Part shown: positions 17,149 through 25,096 of the stretch, in pieces
How the letters are laid out: every line of letters starts with the position of its first letter
Position numbering within the stretch: the first letter of the stretch is position 1
Source of the DNA: Pedobacter sp. AK013
GTDB taxonomy: Bacteria > Bacteroidota > Bacteroidia > Sphingobacteriales > Sphingobacteriaceae
Assembly: GCF_014205835.1 (NCBI RefSeq)
Contig: NZ_JACHCQ010000006.1
Span: forward strand, 62,001-126,000
Direction of reading: 5' to 3'
DNA length: 64,000 nt
Program-made: the position numbers and the translations under genes
Notes under the pieces: model-generated
What the model was told of the DNA's origin: nothing
Seen by the model: only the letters and a program-made list of their open reading frames with translations
The model's database searches: none

Positions 17149-18438
17149 CTACCTCAAAAACTGATGCCGCTTCAATAGCAAATGTTTAGGTGCACCTATG
17201 CTTTGTGACCGGTAAATTCCCGTATGGCCTGAAAATAAGTAAGCAGTAACACAGGCTAAGGCGATATAGATTCCGGATGAAGCGCCAAATAATTCTACAC
17301 CCATAAAAATACAAGCCAAAGGCGTGTTCGCTGCCCCTGCAAAAACAGCTACAAAACCCATTCCTGCCAACAGGCTGAGCGGTAAAGGGATAACAAAACT
17401 CAAAAAGCTTCCTAAGGTGGCCCCTATAAAAAAAAGAGGAGTAACCTCTCCACCCTTAAATCCTGCACTCAAGGTAAATGCAGTTAAAAACAATTTGATT
17501 GCAAATGTGTAATACGCTTCTTGTTTTACAAAGGATTCTGAAATAACCGGAATGCCCAAACCGATATATCGTGTATTCCCAATCAGATAGATAATGGCAA
17601 CTAAAATTAATCCGCCAATAAATGGGCGTAATGGCGCGTATTTAATAATGCTGAAAAGCCTGGATAAACTGTGGTTTAGGGCCGAAAAAGACCTTGCCAC
17701 CAGCCCGAATAATATTCCCGCGCCCAACGATAACAATAAATTGATCGAATCCATTTCTGGTATAGCAGCTATAGAATAATGCGTATGCCCAACGCCCCAA
17801 GCCTTACAGGCATAATCGGCAATAATTGCCGTGATAAATGAAGGAAGAATTGAACTGTAGGTTAAACTTCCAATCACAAAAACCTCCAATCCGAATATAG
17901 CACCAGCCAAAGGTGTTCCAAAAACAGAAGCGAAGCCAGCACTGATTCCACAGATGAGGATCACTTTTCGATCTCTGGCTTTAAGTTTAAACAGTTTCGT
18001 AAACTGGTCTGCAAAGGCTCCTCCAATTTGCACAGCTGTACCTTCTCTTCCAGCTGATCCGCCAAATAAATGGGTTATAATGGTTCCTGCAAAAATAAGC
18101 GGCGCCATAATCAGGGGAATCACCTTCTTGGGCGATTGTAATTCCTCAATTAAGAGGTTATTGCCCTTTACAACTGCTGCCCCCCAATAATGGTAGGCAA
18201 GACCAATAATTATACCTGCAATTGGTAAAAAGACGATAATCCAGAGGTGTTGTTCACGGTAATTAGTTGCCCAGTTTAAAGTTTCTAAAAACAGGGCAGA
18301 GGCAGAGCCAATAATTCCACCCAATATTGCAGAGATTAACAGCCACTTTAAAGTGCTAATTAAGAGTAATCCGAAGTCGAGTTTAATAAAGTGTTTGATA
18401 GACAGAAGAAATCCTTCTGTTAGTTTTTTAACAGGCAT
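17149..18438 (-). CDS. clcF: CLC-family fluoride/proton antiporter (CLC-F type)
   Basis: A 429-residue inner-membrane transporter with about ten or more helices. The longest frame starts at GTG 18501, but its first 21 codons are the fluoride aptamer RNA, so ATG 18438 (M-P-V-K-K-L) is taken as the start. The gating-glutamate motif is G-R-E-G-T-A-V-Q (130-137); Thr in place of the usual Pro, together with K-G-N-N-L-L-I (91-97) in place of G-S-G-I-P and G-F-K-G-G-E-V-T-P in place of G-x-F-x-P, is the pattern I associate with fluoride-specific CLC proteins. It would export F- in exchange for H+. The riboswitch directly upstream makes the fluoride role very likely. Confidence 0.88.
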   Translation of the reverse strand: MPVKKLTEGFLLSIKHFIKLDFGLLLISTLKWLLISAILGGIIGSASALFLETLNWATNYREQHLWIIVFLPIAGIIIGLAYHYWGAAVVKGNNLLIEELQSPKKVIPLIMAPLIFAGTIITHLFGGSAGREGTAVQIGGAFADQFTKLFKLKARDRKVILICGISAGFASVFGTPLAGAIFGLEVFVIGSLTYSSILPSFITAIIADYACKAWGVGHTHYSIAAIPEMDSINLLLSLGAGILFGLVARSFSALNHSLSRLFSIIKYAPLRPFIGGLILVAIIYLIGNTRYIGLGIPVISESFVKQEAYYTFAIKLFLTAFTLSAGFKGGEVTPLFFIGATLGSFLSFVIPLPLSLLAGMGFVAVFAGAANTPLACIFMGVELFGASSGIYIALACVTAYLFSGHTGIYRSQSIGAPKHLLLKRHQFLR

Positions 18439-18457
18439 TGAAATCAATTTTAAACCA

Positions 18458-18512
18458 AAATCGTAGGAGTCATCAGCCTGTTTTGGCGGTTTTGGCGGCA
18501 CTCCATCGCCAT
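18458..18512 (-). ncRNA. fluoride riboswitch (crcB-type aptamer)
   Basis: Read on the minus strand from 18510, GGCG pairs with CGCC around ATGGAGTGC; then AAAA; a small hairpin GCC-AAAACA-GGC; then TGATGACTCCTAC ending near 18462. GGAGT in the first loop can pair with ACTCC in the conserved 3' segment, as in known fluoride aptamers. The GATGGAG and TGATGACTCCTAC cores are near-identical to described crcB RNAs. It lies 20 bases before the ATG of the CLC-F gene. No terminator separates aptamer and ATG, so control may be translational; that mechanism is inference. Confidence 0.93.
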
Positions 18513-18517
18513 TGTTC

Positions 18518-18549
18518 CAAATGTATAAAATTTAGTTATTTGTTGCAAA
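18518..18549 (-). promoter_or_regulatory. promoter of the fluoride riboswitch-clcF transcript
   Basis: On the minus strand TTTG (18549-18546), a 20-base spacer and TACATTTG (18525-18518) give an exact Bacteroidota TTTG-N20-TAnnTTTG promoter. The expected start falls a few bases before the aptamer's first G, so the riboswitch is at the extreme 5' end of the RNA. The region is shared with the divergent kynA gene. Confidence 0.82.
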
Positions 18550-18583
18550 ATCTTTATCACCTTTGTGCAGCTAACTTTAAACC

Positions 18584-19549
18584 ATGGATTTTACACCCGA
18601 AATAAAAGACAAACTACACCAACTACAAGAGAAGTATACAGCAATGGGGCAAGATATGGCATCGTACCTCGATGGGCTTTTATATGCCGATTTCTTAACC
18701 TATTGGGATTACATTCATTTGGATACTTTGCTGAGCCTGCAGAATCCTAAAACATCGATCCCTGATGAAGAGATTTTCATCATGTACCACCAGATTACCG
18801 AACTTTATTTTAAACTTGCACTGCACGAATGCAGGCAGATTGCGGAGCATGAAAATTTAACTGTCGAATTTTTTACTGCAAGGGTAAAACGGATCAATGC
18901 TTATTTCAATGCCTTAACTAGCTCTTTTGAGGTGATGGTTGATGGTATGGAGAAACAACAGTTTCTGAAATTCCGAATGTCGTTATTACCTGCAAGTGGA
19001 TTTCAGTCAGGCCAGTATAGGATGATCGAGATTTGCGCTACAGATTTTATCCGATTAGTAGACAAAACAAAACGTGAAGAATTAAGCACTGCAACAATAG
19101 AAGAACAATTCGAAAATATTTATTGGAAATTTGGTGCAACTGAACTGGCTTCGGGCAAGCAAACTTTAACCCTAAAGCAATTTATTAAAAAATATTCAGT
19201 TCAATTTTTGCAATTGGCCAAAGATCGTACTTTAACTAATTTCTCGGCTTTATATCATCAATTACAGGCCAATGGAGCCGATGTTTCTGACCTTGCCGAA
19301 GAATTACGTAAGCTGGATCTGTATGTAAATGTAGAATGGCCGTTGTCGCATTACAAATCGGCTGTACGTTATTTAGAGAAAGATCCTGTTGATATTGCTG
19401 CAACAGGTGGAACCAATTGGCAAAAGTATCTGCCTCCGCGTTTTCAGAAGAGAATCTTTTATCCGTTTCTATGGACCGATGAGCAAATGGAAGAGTGGGG
19501 CAAAGGCTGGGTACTTAGTGTACTTAAAACACTCAAAAACAAAGATTAA
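18584..19549 (+). CDS. kynA: tryptophan 2,3-dioxygenase family protein
   Basis: A heme dioxygenase that opens the tryptophan indole ring to N-formylkynurenine, entry to the kynurenine pathway. Family landmarks: Y-W-D-Y-I-H-L-D-T-L-L-S-L-Q (near 45-58), F-I-M-Y-H-Q-I-T-E-L-Y-F-K-L with the H-E pair after it, R-M-S-L-L-P-A-S-G-F-Q-S-x-Q, the candidate heme-ligand His in L-S-H-Y-K, and G-G-T-N-W-Q-K-Y-L-P-P near the end. The 321-residue length suits the bacterial family. Divergent from the fluoride riboswitch, with overlapping upstream regions. No other kynurenine gene is in the window. Confidence 0.9.
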   Translation: MDFTPEIKDKLHQLQEKYTAMGQDMASYLDGLLYADFLTYWDYIHLDTLLSLQNPKTSIPDEEIFIMYHQITELYFKLALHECRQIAEHENLTVEFFTARVKRINAYFNALTSSFEVMVDGMEKQQFLKFRMSLLPASGFQSGQYRMIEICATDFIRLVDKTKREELSTATIEEQFENIYWKFGATELASGKQTLTLKQFIKKYSVQFLQLAKDRTLTNFSALYHQLQANGADVSDLAEELRKLDLYVNVEWPLSHYKSAVRYLEKDPVDIAATGGTNWQKYLPPRFQKRIFYPFLWTDEQMEEWGKGWVLSVLKTLKNKD

Positions 19550-19611
19550 TATTGCAAAAAGCTATTAAAAAAGCCTGTTTTTTCTTAATTTGCGCGAAAT
19601 AATTAATGACA

Positions 19612-19681
19612 GAATGAGTGAATTATTGAATTAGAGCATGAGCGGGGAAAAATACTCAATCATTAGATAATTCACCCATTC
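19612..19681. repeat. 15-bp imperfect inverted repeat in the ilvE leader
   Basis: GAATGAGTGAATTAT (19612-19626) and ATAATTCACCCATTC (19667-19681) are inverse with one mismatch, enclosing 40 bases. The structure ends 14 bases before the ilvE ATG. It matches no riboswitch class I know and may be a leader hairpin or an intergenic repeat. Confidence 0.45.
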
Positions 19682-19695
19682 AAAATTCAAATACA

Positions 19696-20760
19696 ATGAC
19701 CGAGACATTAGATATAAAAATCACCAAAACAGATCAAACACGTTTGACTGTTACTGATTTTTCGCAATTACCGTTCGGTAAGGTTTTTACCGATCACATG
19801 TTTACTGCCGACTACGAAGATGGCGAATGGAAAAATTTACAGATTCTTCCTTATGGCCCAATTCCGATGAGCCCAGCAATTTCTGCGCTTCATTACGGAC
19901 AGGCAATTTTCGAAGGATTAAAAGCTTATCGTCAGCCAAACGGAAAAATTAGTGTATTCCGTGCTGATAAAAACTTCGGACGTTTTAACAAATCAGCAGC
20001 AAGAATGTCGATGCCGACCATTCCTGAGGAAATTTTTATGCAGGGTTTGGCCGCATTAATCAGTGTTGATGAAAAATGGGTGCCTAATCAGGAAGATTAT
20101 GCTTTATATATTCGTCCGGTAATGTTTGCTATGGATCCATATTTAGGGGTTAAAGCCTCTGATACCTATAAATTTGCTTTGTTAACTACCCCAACAGGCC
20201 CATATTATAGCAATGCATTAAAAGTTAAAATCGAAACTGAATTTACACGTGCAGACGAAGGTGGTGTGGGCTTTGCCAAAACTGCTGGAAATTATGCACG
20301 CTCGTTATATCCTTTCGAGCAAGCTAAAAAAGAAGGTTACGATCAATTGATCTGGACAGATTCGGTAACACATGAGTTTATTGAAGAAGCTGGAACAGCT
20401 AACCTACTTTTTGTAATTAACGGTAAATTGGTTACCCCGTCGGTGCGCAGTACTGTTTTAGATGGTGTAACGCGTGATACCATTATTAAATTGGCTAAAG
20501 ATGCTGGAGTAGAAGTTGAAGAGCGTAGGGTTTCTGTTAAAGAAGTAATTGAAGGAATCGAAAACGGCAGCTTAACCGAAGCTTTTGCCGCAGGAACTGC
20601 AGCTACAGTAACTCATGTTGGCGAATTGGGTTATAACGGTCAGCTCTATAAATTGACTGATCCATCAACAAGACATATTTCTAATGGTATTGCTAAAAAA
20701 CTGAACGATATCCGTTACGGCTTAGCGCCTGATGAATTTGGTTGGAACTGGGTTTTATAA
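19696..20760 (+). CDS. ilvE: branched-chain amino acid aminotransferase
   Basis: A PLP enzyme that interconverts leucine, isoleucine and valine with their 2-oxoacids. The class IV fold is shown by H-Y-G-Q-A-I-F-E-G-L-K-A-Y (66-78), the Schiff-base Lys195 in G-F-A-K-T-A-G-N-Y-A, and the F-A-A-G-T-A-A-T-V phosphate loop. At 354 residues it belongs to the longer BCAT type also seen in eukaryotes and Gram-positives, unlike the roughly 310-residue E. coli IlvE. Ends at a strong terminator. Confidence 0.94.
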   Translation: MTETLDIKITKTDQTRLTVTDFSQLPFGKVFTDHMFTADYEDGEWKNLQILPYGPIPMSPAISALHYGQAIFEGLKAYRQPNGKISVFRADKNFGRFNKSAARMSMPTIPEEIFMQGLAALISVDEKWVPNQEDYALYIRPVMFAMDPYLGVKASDTYKFALLTTPTGPYYSNALKVKIETEFTRADEGGVGFAKTAGNYARSLYPFEQAKKEGYDQLIWTDSVTHEFIEEAGTANLLFVINGKLVTPSVRSTVLDGVTRDTIIKLAKDAGVEVEERRVSVKEVIEGIENGSLTEAFAAGTAATVTHVGELGYNGQLYKLTDPSTRHISNGIAKKLNDIRYGLAPDEFGWNWVL

Positions 20761-20782
20761 TAAGAAATCTATATAAATAGGG

Positions 20783-20824
20783 AACCCCGATGCAGATCCT
20801 GTACCGGGGTTTCTTTTTTTTTTA
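20783..20824 (+). terminator. ilvE terminator
   Basis: AACCCCG (20783-20789) pairs with CGGGGTT (20805-20811), followed by TCTTTTTTTTTTT. Confidence 0.85.
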
Positions 20825-20829
20825 TTATC

Positions 20830-20941
20830 GTCATGCTGAATTTTTTATTAGCCGATTATTTTGTCTTTAAAGGTCTAATAGCTTACTTCGCGGTCAGCAT
20901 CTTTCATGCGATAAAGACCCTGAAATAAATTCAGGGTAACG
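20830..20941. repeat. intergenic GTCATGCTGA repeat
   Basis: ATGCTGA (20833-20839) and TCAGCAT (20894-20900) are inverse; a second perfect hairpin ACCCTGAA / TTCAGGGT lies at 20917-20937. The type resembles the repeat cluster at 16918-17117. Confidence 0.6.
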
Positions 20942-20962
20942 AATAGAGGCAAAAGGATATTC

Positions 20963-21427
20963 TTATTTATCCAAAATTACCACGCCTTTGGCTTCGAATG
21001 CCAGTTCCTTTTTAGGATCGGTAATTTTAGCTACTTCTTCAGGAGATTTTTTGGCGTCTTCGGCATAATGGCGTAAAGTTTCTACTGAGATGGTCTGTTT
21101 CTTCGCCAAGCCATCCAAAACTACTTTTTTGCCAATAATATCCATAGGCATAAAGAAAGCGTAATCTTTAAAAGTTACCCGCATTGGATCGCCATTAGGC
21201 ATTTCTAACGTCATCCAGCAGCCTTTTTTCTTACATACATCTACTACCTTGCCTTCGATTTTCATATCGACAGTTTTTTTATCATCCATAGCAGTTTCCA
21301 TCTTTGCAGCTGGTTTTACATCGCCAGGTTTAACCTCTTCTCCAAATTTTTGACCTGTATATGCGGTTTGAGCAAATGAAAGTGCCGTAAATAGGCAAAA
21401 GCCCAGGCTTAGAATGATTTTTTTCAT
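20963..21427 (-). CDS. DUF4920 family exported protein
   Basis: A 154-residue protein with a signal peptide (about 1-19, ending S-F-A-Q) and the DUF4920 core, centred on V-V-D-V-C-K-K-K-G-C-W-M-T-L. The two cysteines and Trp of C-x4-C-W are the family hallmark, and the segment has an OB-like beta pattern. Function unknown; the cysteines suggest metal or redox chemistry in the periplasm, which is only an inference. Confidence 0.85.
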   Translation of the reverse strand: MKKIILSLGFCLFTALSFAQTAYTGQKFGEEVKPGDVKPAAKMETAMDDKKTVDMKIEGKVVDVCKKKGCWMTLEMPNGDPMRVTFKDYAFFMPMDIIGKKVVLDGLAKKQTISVETLRHYAEDAKKSPEEVAKITDPKKELAFEAKGVVILDK

Positions 21428-21492
21428 GATTTTATAATTATCCAGTTATGATCTAATCAAAGTTATCTAAAAATTTTCTAAATAATGAAGGC

Positions 21493-21524
21493 AAAAAAAA
21501 CCTCGTTAACATCCGTTAACGAGG
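21493..21524 (-). terminator. distal terminator downstream of radA
   Basis: A perfect 10-bp stem with 4-base loop (CCTCGTTAAC / GTTAACGAGG, 21501-21524) is followed on the minus strand by eight T residues (A8 at 21493-21500). Confidence 0.8.
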
Positions 21525-21589
21525 AAAATCATCCCTATAATTGTATAAATCAAATTCTATGATTTACATCTTATTAATTTTATAGGCAA

Positions 21590-21623
21590 ACAAAAAACCA
21601 AAACTTTAATCTTTGTTTTGGTT
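21590..21623 (-). terminator. proximal terminator-like hairpin downstream of radA
   Basis: AACCAAAAC (21596-21604) and GTTTTGGTT (21615-21623) form a perfect 9-bp stem; on the minus strand it runs into a T6 tract. GC content is low, so it may be leaky, which would explain the second terminator. Confidence 0.6.
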
Positions 21624-21753
21624 GTAATTAATATCCTTGTATTCAGTAAGTTATTTTTTTATGCTGGTTTTATTAATAATTAATGATGTTGTAGAAACGT
21701 AGAATATTATCCTCTTTTACGAGGAATGTTGTTGAGTTATTTCCCCACCTTTT

Positions 21754-23130
21754 TTATCCAAAAACGAGACCAAATACTTCTTCTATTTTACTTACTGCTT
21801 TAATCTCAAGGTTGTATTTTTCTGTTGCAATGCCTTTCAAATTGTACTTAGAGATGTAAATGGTTTCGAAACCCAATTTATCTGCTTCAGCAATACGTTG
21901 TTCGATTCTATTTACTGCTCTTATTTCCCCTGATAGACCTACCTCTGCAGCGAAACAATTTTTTGAAGATACAGGGATATCCTGATGCGATGATATAATG
22001 GCAATTAATACAGCCAGGTCAATTGCAGGATCTTCAACCCTAATTCCACCGGCGATATTTAAGAAAACATCTTGTGTACTTAACCGAAAGCCACAACGTT
22101 TTTCTAAAACGGCTAGGAGCATATTCATTCTCTTAGTATCAAAGCCTGTTGCAGAGCGCTGAGGGGTTCCATATGCAGCTGAGCTTACTAAGGCTTGTGT
22201 TTCAATTAACATCGGTCTGGCGCCTTCTAAAGTGGCAGCTATAGCAATTCCACTCAACTCTTCGTCTCGCTGTGACAACAAAATTTCAGAAGGATTAGAG
22301 ACTTCTCTTAAGCCACTGCCCTGCATTTCGTAGATCCCCAATTCTGCTGCTGCACCAAATCGGTTCTTGATAGATCTTAAAATGCGATAAACGTGGTGCC
22401 TGTCGCCTTCAAATTGCAAAACCGTATCAACCATGTGCTCGAGTATTTTAGGTCCTGCAATGGCGCCATCTTTAGTGATATGGCCGATTAAGAAAACCGG
22501 CACACCGGTTTCTTTTGCAAAACGCAATAGTTCAGCGGTACATTCCCTTACCTGTGATACACTGCCCGGAGTTGAATCGATATGTGCGGAATGCAATGTT
22601 TGAATTGAATCGACCACCAGAATTTCAGGCACGAGGATCTCGATCTGCTTAAAAATATTTTGGGTCGACGTCTCGGTTAGGATATAGCAATCAGATGATG
22701 GACTTTCTTTAATCCGCTCGGCCCGCATTTTAATCTGTTGTTCGCTTTCTTCGCCAGAGATATAGAGCAGCTTTTTGCCTTTTAAGTTTAAAGCCAGTTG
22801 CAACATTAAGGTCGATTTGCCGATGCCCGGTTCGCCGCCAATTAAAACAAGTGACCCTTCTACCAGTCCACCGCCCAATACGCGATCGAGTTCTTTATCG
22901 CCTGTTAGTATGCGGCGTTCTGTTGAGGATTGAATCTCGTCTACCTTACTCGGTTTACTAAGTTTTCGGCTGGTATTGTCGGTTTTCCAGGTAGGTACCG
23001 ATGCAGGGCTTTTCTCTACGATTTCTTCAACAAAGGTATTCCATTGGTTACATGATGGGCATTTACCCAACCATTTTGCCGATTCGTAGCCGCAGCTCTG
23101 ACAGAAAAATGCAGTTTTTGATTTTGCCAA
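21754..23130 (-). CDS. radA: DNA repair protein RadA
   Basis: A RecA-related helicase that helps branch migration and processing of recombination intermediates. The N-terminal zinc finger is C10-x2-C13...C24-x2-C27, the Walker A is G-G-E-P-G-I-G-K-S-T (98-107), the RadA-specific K-N-R-F-G is at 255-259, and the last 150 residues are the Lon-protease-like domain. Length of 458 residues is standard. It lies 137 bases after rng on the same strand, with hairpins between, so it is probably separately expressed. Confidence 0.96.
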   Translation of the reverse strand: MAKSKTAFFCQSCGYESAKWLGKCPSCNQWNTFVEEIVEKSPASVPTWKTDNTSRKLSKPSKVDEIQSSTERRILTGDKELDRVLGGGLVEGSLVLIGGEPGIGKSTLMLQLALNLKGKKLLYISGEESEQQIKMRAERIKESPSSDCYILTETSTQNIFKQIEILVPEILVVDSIQTLHSAHIDSTPGSVSQVRECTAELLRFAKETGVPVFLIGHITKDGAIAGPKILEHMVDTVLQFEGDRHHVYRILRSIKNRFGAAAELGIYEMQGSGLREVSNPSEILLSQRDEELSGIAIAATLEGARPMLIETQALVSSAAYGTPQRSATGFDTKRMNMLLAVLEKRCGFRLSTQDVFLNIAGGIRVEDPAIDLAVLIAIISSHQDIPVSSKNCFAAEVGLSGEIRAVNRIEQRIAEADKLGFETIYISKYNLKGIATEKYNLEIKAVSKIEEVFGLVFG

Positions 23131-23173
23131 TTGATTAAAATTTTAGATTACGAATTTAACCTTTCTCCTTGAT

Positions 23174-23206
23174 AAACCTCACAGGTTTCAAAAACCTGTG
23201 AGGTTT
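23174..23206. repeat. perfect 15-bp hairpin between rng and radA
   Basis: AAACCTCACAGGTTT (23174-23188) and AAACCTGTGAGGTTT (23192-23206) are exact inverses with a 3-base loop. There is no T tract on the minus strand, so it looks more like a palindromic repeat than a classic terminator. Confidence 0.6.
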
Positions 23207-23218
23207 TATCTCAAAACA

Positions 23219-23250
23219 AGAAAGCCTGGATTTTTTAATCCAGGCTTTCT
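23219..23250 (-). terminator. rng terminator
   Basis: A perfect 14-bp stem (23219-23232 with 23237-23250, T4 loop) followed on the minus strand by a T-rich run, 18 bases after the rng stop. Confidence 0.7.
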
Positions 23251-23267
23251 GTTAAATGAGTTTTGAG

Positions 23268-24818
23268 TTATAATTTAATCTCTTCATCTTTTGCGGAGAT
23301 AAAGTGAAACTCGGTTAAATAATATGATGATTGTGCCTTAACTTTAATCCATTGGCCATATTTAAAGAACCAGCGGCGTTGAAGGTTGAAAATGCCTTTT
23401 GTAATGTAAGCTTCGATATATGGGTGTACGCAAAGCGTTACGCCTTTTTCATTCTGCTCTCTTAAAATATAATTAAGGTTGTTCTCAATATCATCCATTA
23501 AAACGATACTCGCTTTAATTTCTCCGGTCCCATCGCAGGCCGGGCATTTTTCTACCGTAACAATATTCATTTCCGGACGAACACGTTGTCTGGTAATTTG
23601 TACCAAACCAAATTTGCTTGGAGGCAAAATAGTATGTTTGGCTCTATCCAATAACATCAGCTCACGCAAATAATCGAATAGTATTTTACGGTTTGTTGGT
23701 TTGTGCATATCGATAAAATCGATTACCACAATACCGCCCATATCGCGCAAGCGCAGTTGACGGGCAATTTCTTTAGCCGCCTCTTTGTTTACCTGTAAAG
23801 CATTCTCTTCTTGATTTTCTTTACTGGCAGTACGGTTTCCACTGTTCACGTCTATCACGTGGAGTGCTTCAGTGTGCTCTACAACAAGGTAAGCACCACC
23901 TGGTAAGTTTACTGTTTTTCCGAAAGCATTTTTAATTTGCTTTTCTACACCGAAATGATCGAAGATAGGTTCTTTCTGTTTGTACAGCTTAACGATTTTT
24001 TCCATTTCAGGAGAAATATCGTGAACATAAGAACGGATATCATCATACAGCTCTGGCGTACTTACGTAAACGTTTGTAAAATCAGGGTTCAGAATATCAC
24101 GGATTAACGTTGATGATCTGTCCATTTCTCCCCAAACTCTTTTTGAAGGTTCGGTAGATGGCACTTTTTTAACGAAGTTTTCCCACTTAGCAATTAAATC
24201 TAAAAGATCTTTTTGCATTTCGGCAACCCCTCGGCCTTCAGAAACGGTTCTGATAATAACCCCAAAGTTTTGAGGTTTAATACTTTCAATAATCTTTTTT
24301 AAACGATTACGTTCGGTATTACTTTTAATTTTTTTTGATACAGATATGGTATTGGAGAATGGCACCAGTACCACATACCTGCCGGCAATCGAAATGTCGG
24401 AACTTAAACGCGGACCTTTTGTAGAAATTGGTTCTTTAGCAATTTGTACAGGTAGGAGCATGTTTTTACTAAGCACATCAGAAATTTTGCCTGCCTTATT
24501 AATATCGGCTTCCAGCTTTAAATTATCTAATAATGTGCCTGTAACCGAGCCATTACGCTTGATCTTCGTTAGCTTAATTAAAGATTGCACCTGAGGGCCC
24601 AAATCAAAGTAATGCAAAAAAGCATCTTTTTCATAACCAACATCCACGAAAGCAGCATTCAGGCCAGGCATAATTTTTTTAATGCGGCCTAAATAAATAT
24701 CGCCTACGGCGTAGTTAGTATTGATTTGTTCTTTGTGAAGCTCAACAAGTTGTTTGTCTTCAATCAACGCTATGGTAACTCCGGCAGGAGTCGAATTGAT
24801 AATTAATTCTTTTACCAA
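23268..24818 (-). CDS. rng: ribonuclease G/E family endoribonuclease
   Basis: A single-strand-specific endoribonuclease for rRNA maturation and mRNA decay. It begins with the S1-like RNA-binding part (V-G-D-I-Y-L-G-R-I-K-K-I-M-P-G-L-N-A-A-F-V-D-V-G), then the RNase H/DNase I-like catalytic core (D-V-N-S-G-N-R and D-F-I-D-M-H, with metal Asp residues), then the Zn-link C-P-A-C-D-G-T-G near 430. At 516 residues it is RNase G-sized, with no E. coli-type RNase E scaffold tail. The start is TTG (M-V-K-E-L-I-I). The 29-residue basic peptide gene lies upstream on the same strand. Confidence 0.94.
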   Translation of the reverse strand: MVKELIINSTPAGVTIALIEDKQLVELHKEQINTNYAVGDIYLGRIKKIMPGLNAAFVDVGYEKDAFLHYFDLGPQVQSLIKLTKIKRNGSVTGTLLDNLKLEADINKAGKISDVLSKNMLLPVQIAKEPISTKGPRLSSDISIAGRYVVLVPFSNTISVSKKIKSNTERNRLKKIIESIKPQNFGVIIRTVSEGRGVAEMQKDLLDLIAKWENFVKKVPSTEPSKRVWGEMDRSSTLIRDILNPDFTNVYVSTPELYDDIRSYVHDISPEMEKIVKLYKQKEPIFDHFGVEKQIKNAFGKTVNLPGGAYLVVEHTEALHVIDVNSGNRTASKENQEENALQVNKEAAKEIARQLRLRDMGGIVVIDFIDMHKPTNRKILFDYLRELMLLDRAKHTILPPSKFGLVQITRQRVRPEMNIVTVEKCPACDGTGEIKASIVLMDDIENNLNYILREQNEKGVTLCVHPYIEAYITKGIFNLQRRWFFKYGQWIKVKAQSSYYLTEFHFISAKDEEIKL

Positions 24819-24916
24819 CAGCTACAGATTTAAGGCTTTCGCCTATTAACAAATGGATAGTAAATAAAAACAATGATATTGCCAAAAACATATATAATAA
24901 AAATCATATAAATTGT

Positions 24917-24948
24917 TTAAACCTCATAGTGTTTACTATGAGGTTTAA
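24917..24948. repeat. 13-bp hairpin between the basic peptide gene and rng
   Basis: TTAAACCTCATAG (24917-24929) and CTATGAGGTTTAA (24936-24948) are perfect inverses with a 6-base loop. It is a possible partial terminator or processing site on the minus strand; the following T tract is weak. Confidence 0.5.
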
Positions 24949-24970
24949 CTGGCTTTATCAAAATAAGAAA

Positions 24971-25060
24971 CTATTTTTTCTTATGTCTGTTTTTTCTTAA
25001 ACGTTTTTTACGTTTGTGGGTAGCCATTTTATGTCTTTTTCTTTTTTTACCGCTTGGCAT
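24971..25060 (-). CDS. 29-residue Lys/Arg-rich peptide, probable ribosome-associated protein
   Basis: On the minus strand ATG (25060-25058) to TAG (24973-24971) encodes 29 residues, beginning M-P-S-G-K-K-R-K-R-H-K and ending R-H-K-K-K; about 17 are Lys or Arg and three are His. Such a composition is typical of small ribosomal proteins that thread into rRNA. I recall similar M-P-S-G-K-K-R-K-R-H-K peptides beside rng in other Bacteroidota, so I take it as a real gene. It lies between rng and the TPR gene on the same strand. No assignment to a named ribosomal protein is made. Confidence 0.8.
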   Translation of the reverse strand: MPSGKKRKRHKMATHKRKKRLRKNRHKKK

Positions 25061-25096
25061 AGTTTTAAGTTTTAAATGTTTTTATTAATCTGTTAA

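Larger units (their letters stand above)
21428..21753 (-). other. intergenic region downstream of radA with two minus-strand terminators
   Basis: No reading frame of note. On the minus strand, two terminator-type hairpins follow the radA stop at about 130 and 230 bases. Between radA and the first is an AT-rich stretch with a small CCTC/GAGG hairpin near 21711-21724. It may be a long 3' UTR or hide a small RNA. Confidence 0.4.

Noticed and set aside
18438..18501. N-terminal extension M-P-P-K-P-P-K-Q... of the CLC protein
   Set aside because: These codons coincide with the conserved fluoride aptamer, and the alternative ATG at 18438 gives a normal CLC start.
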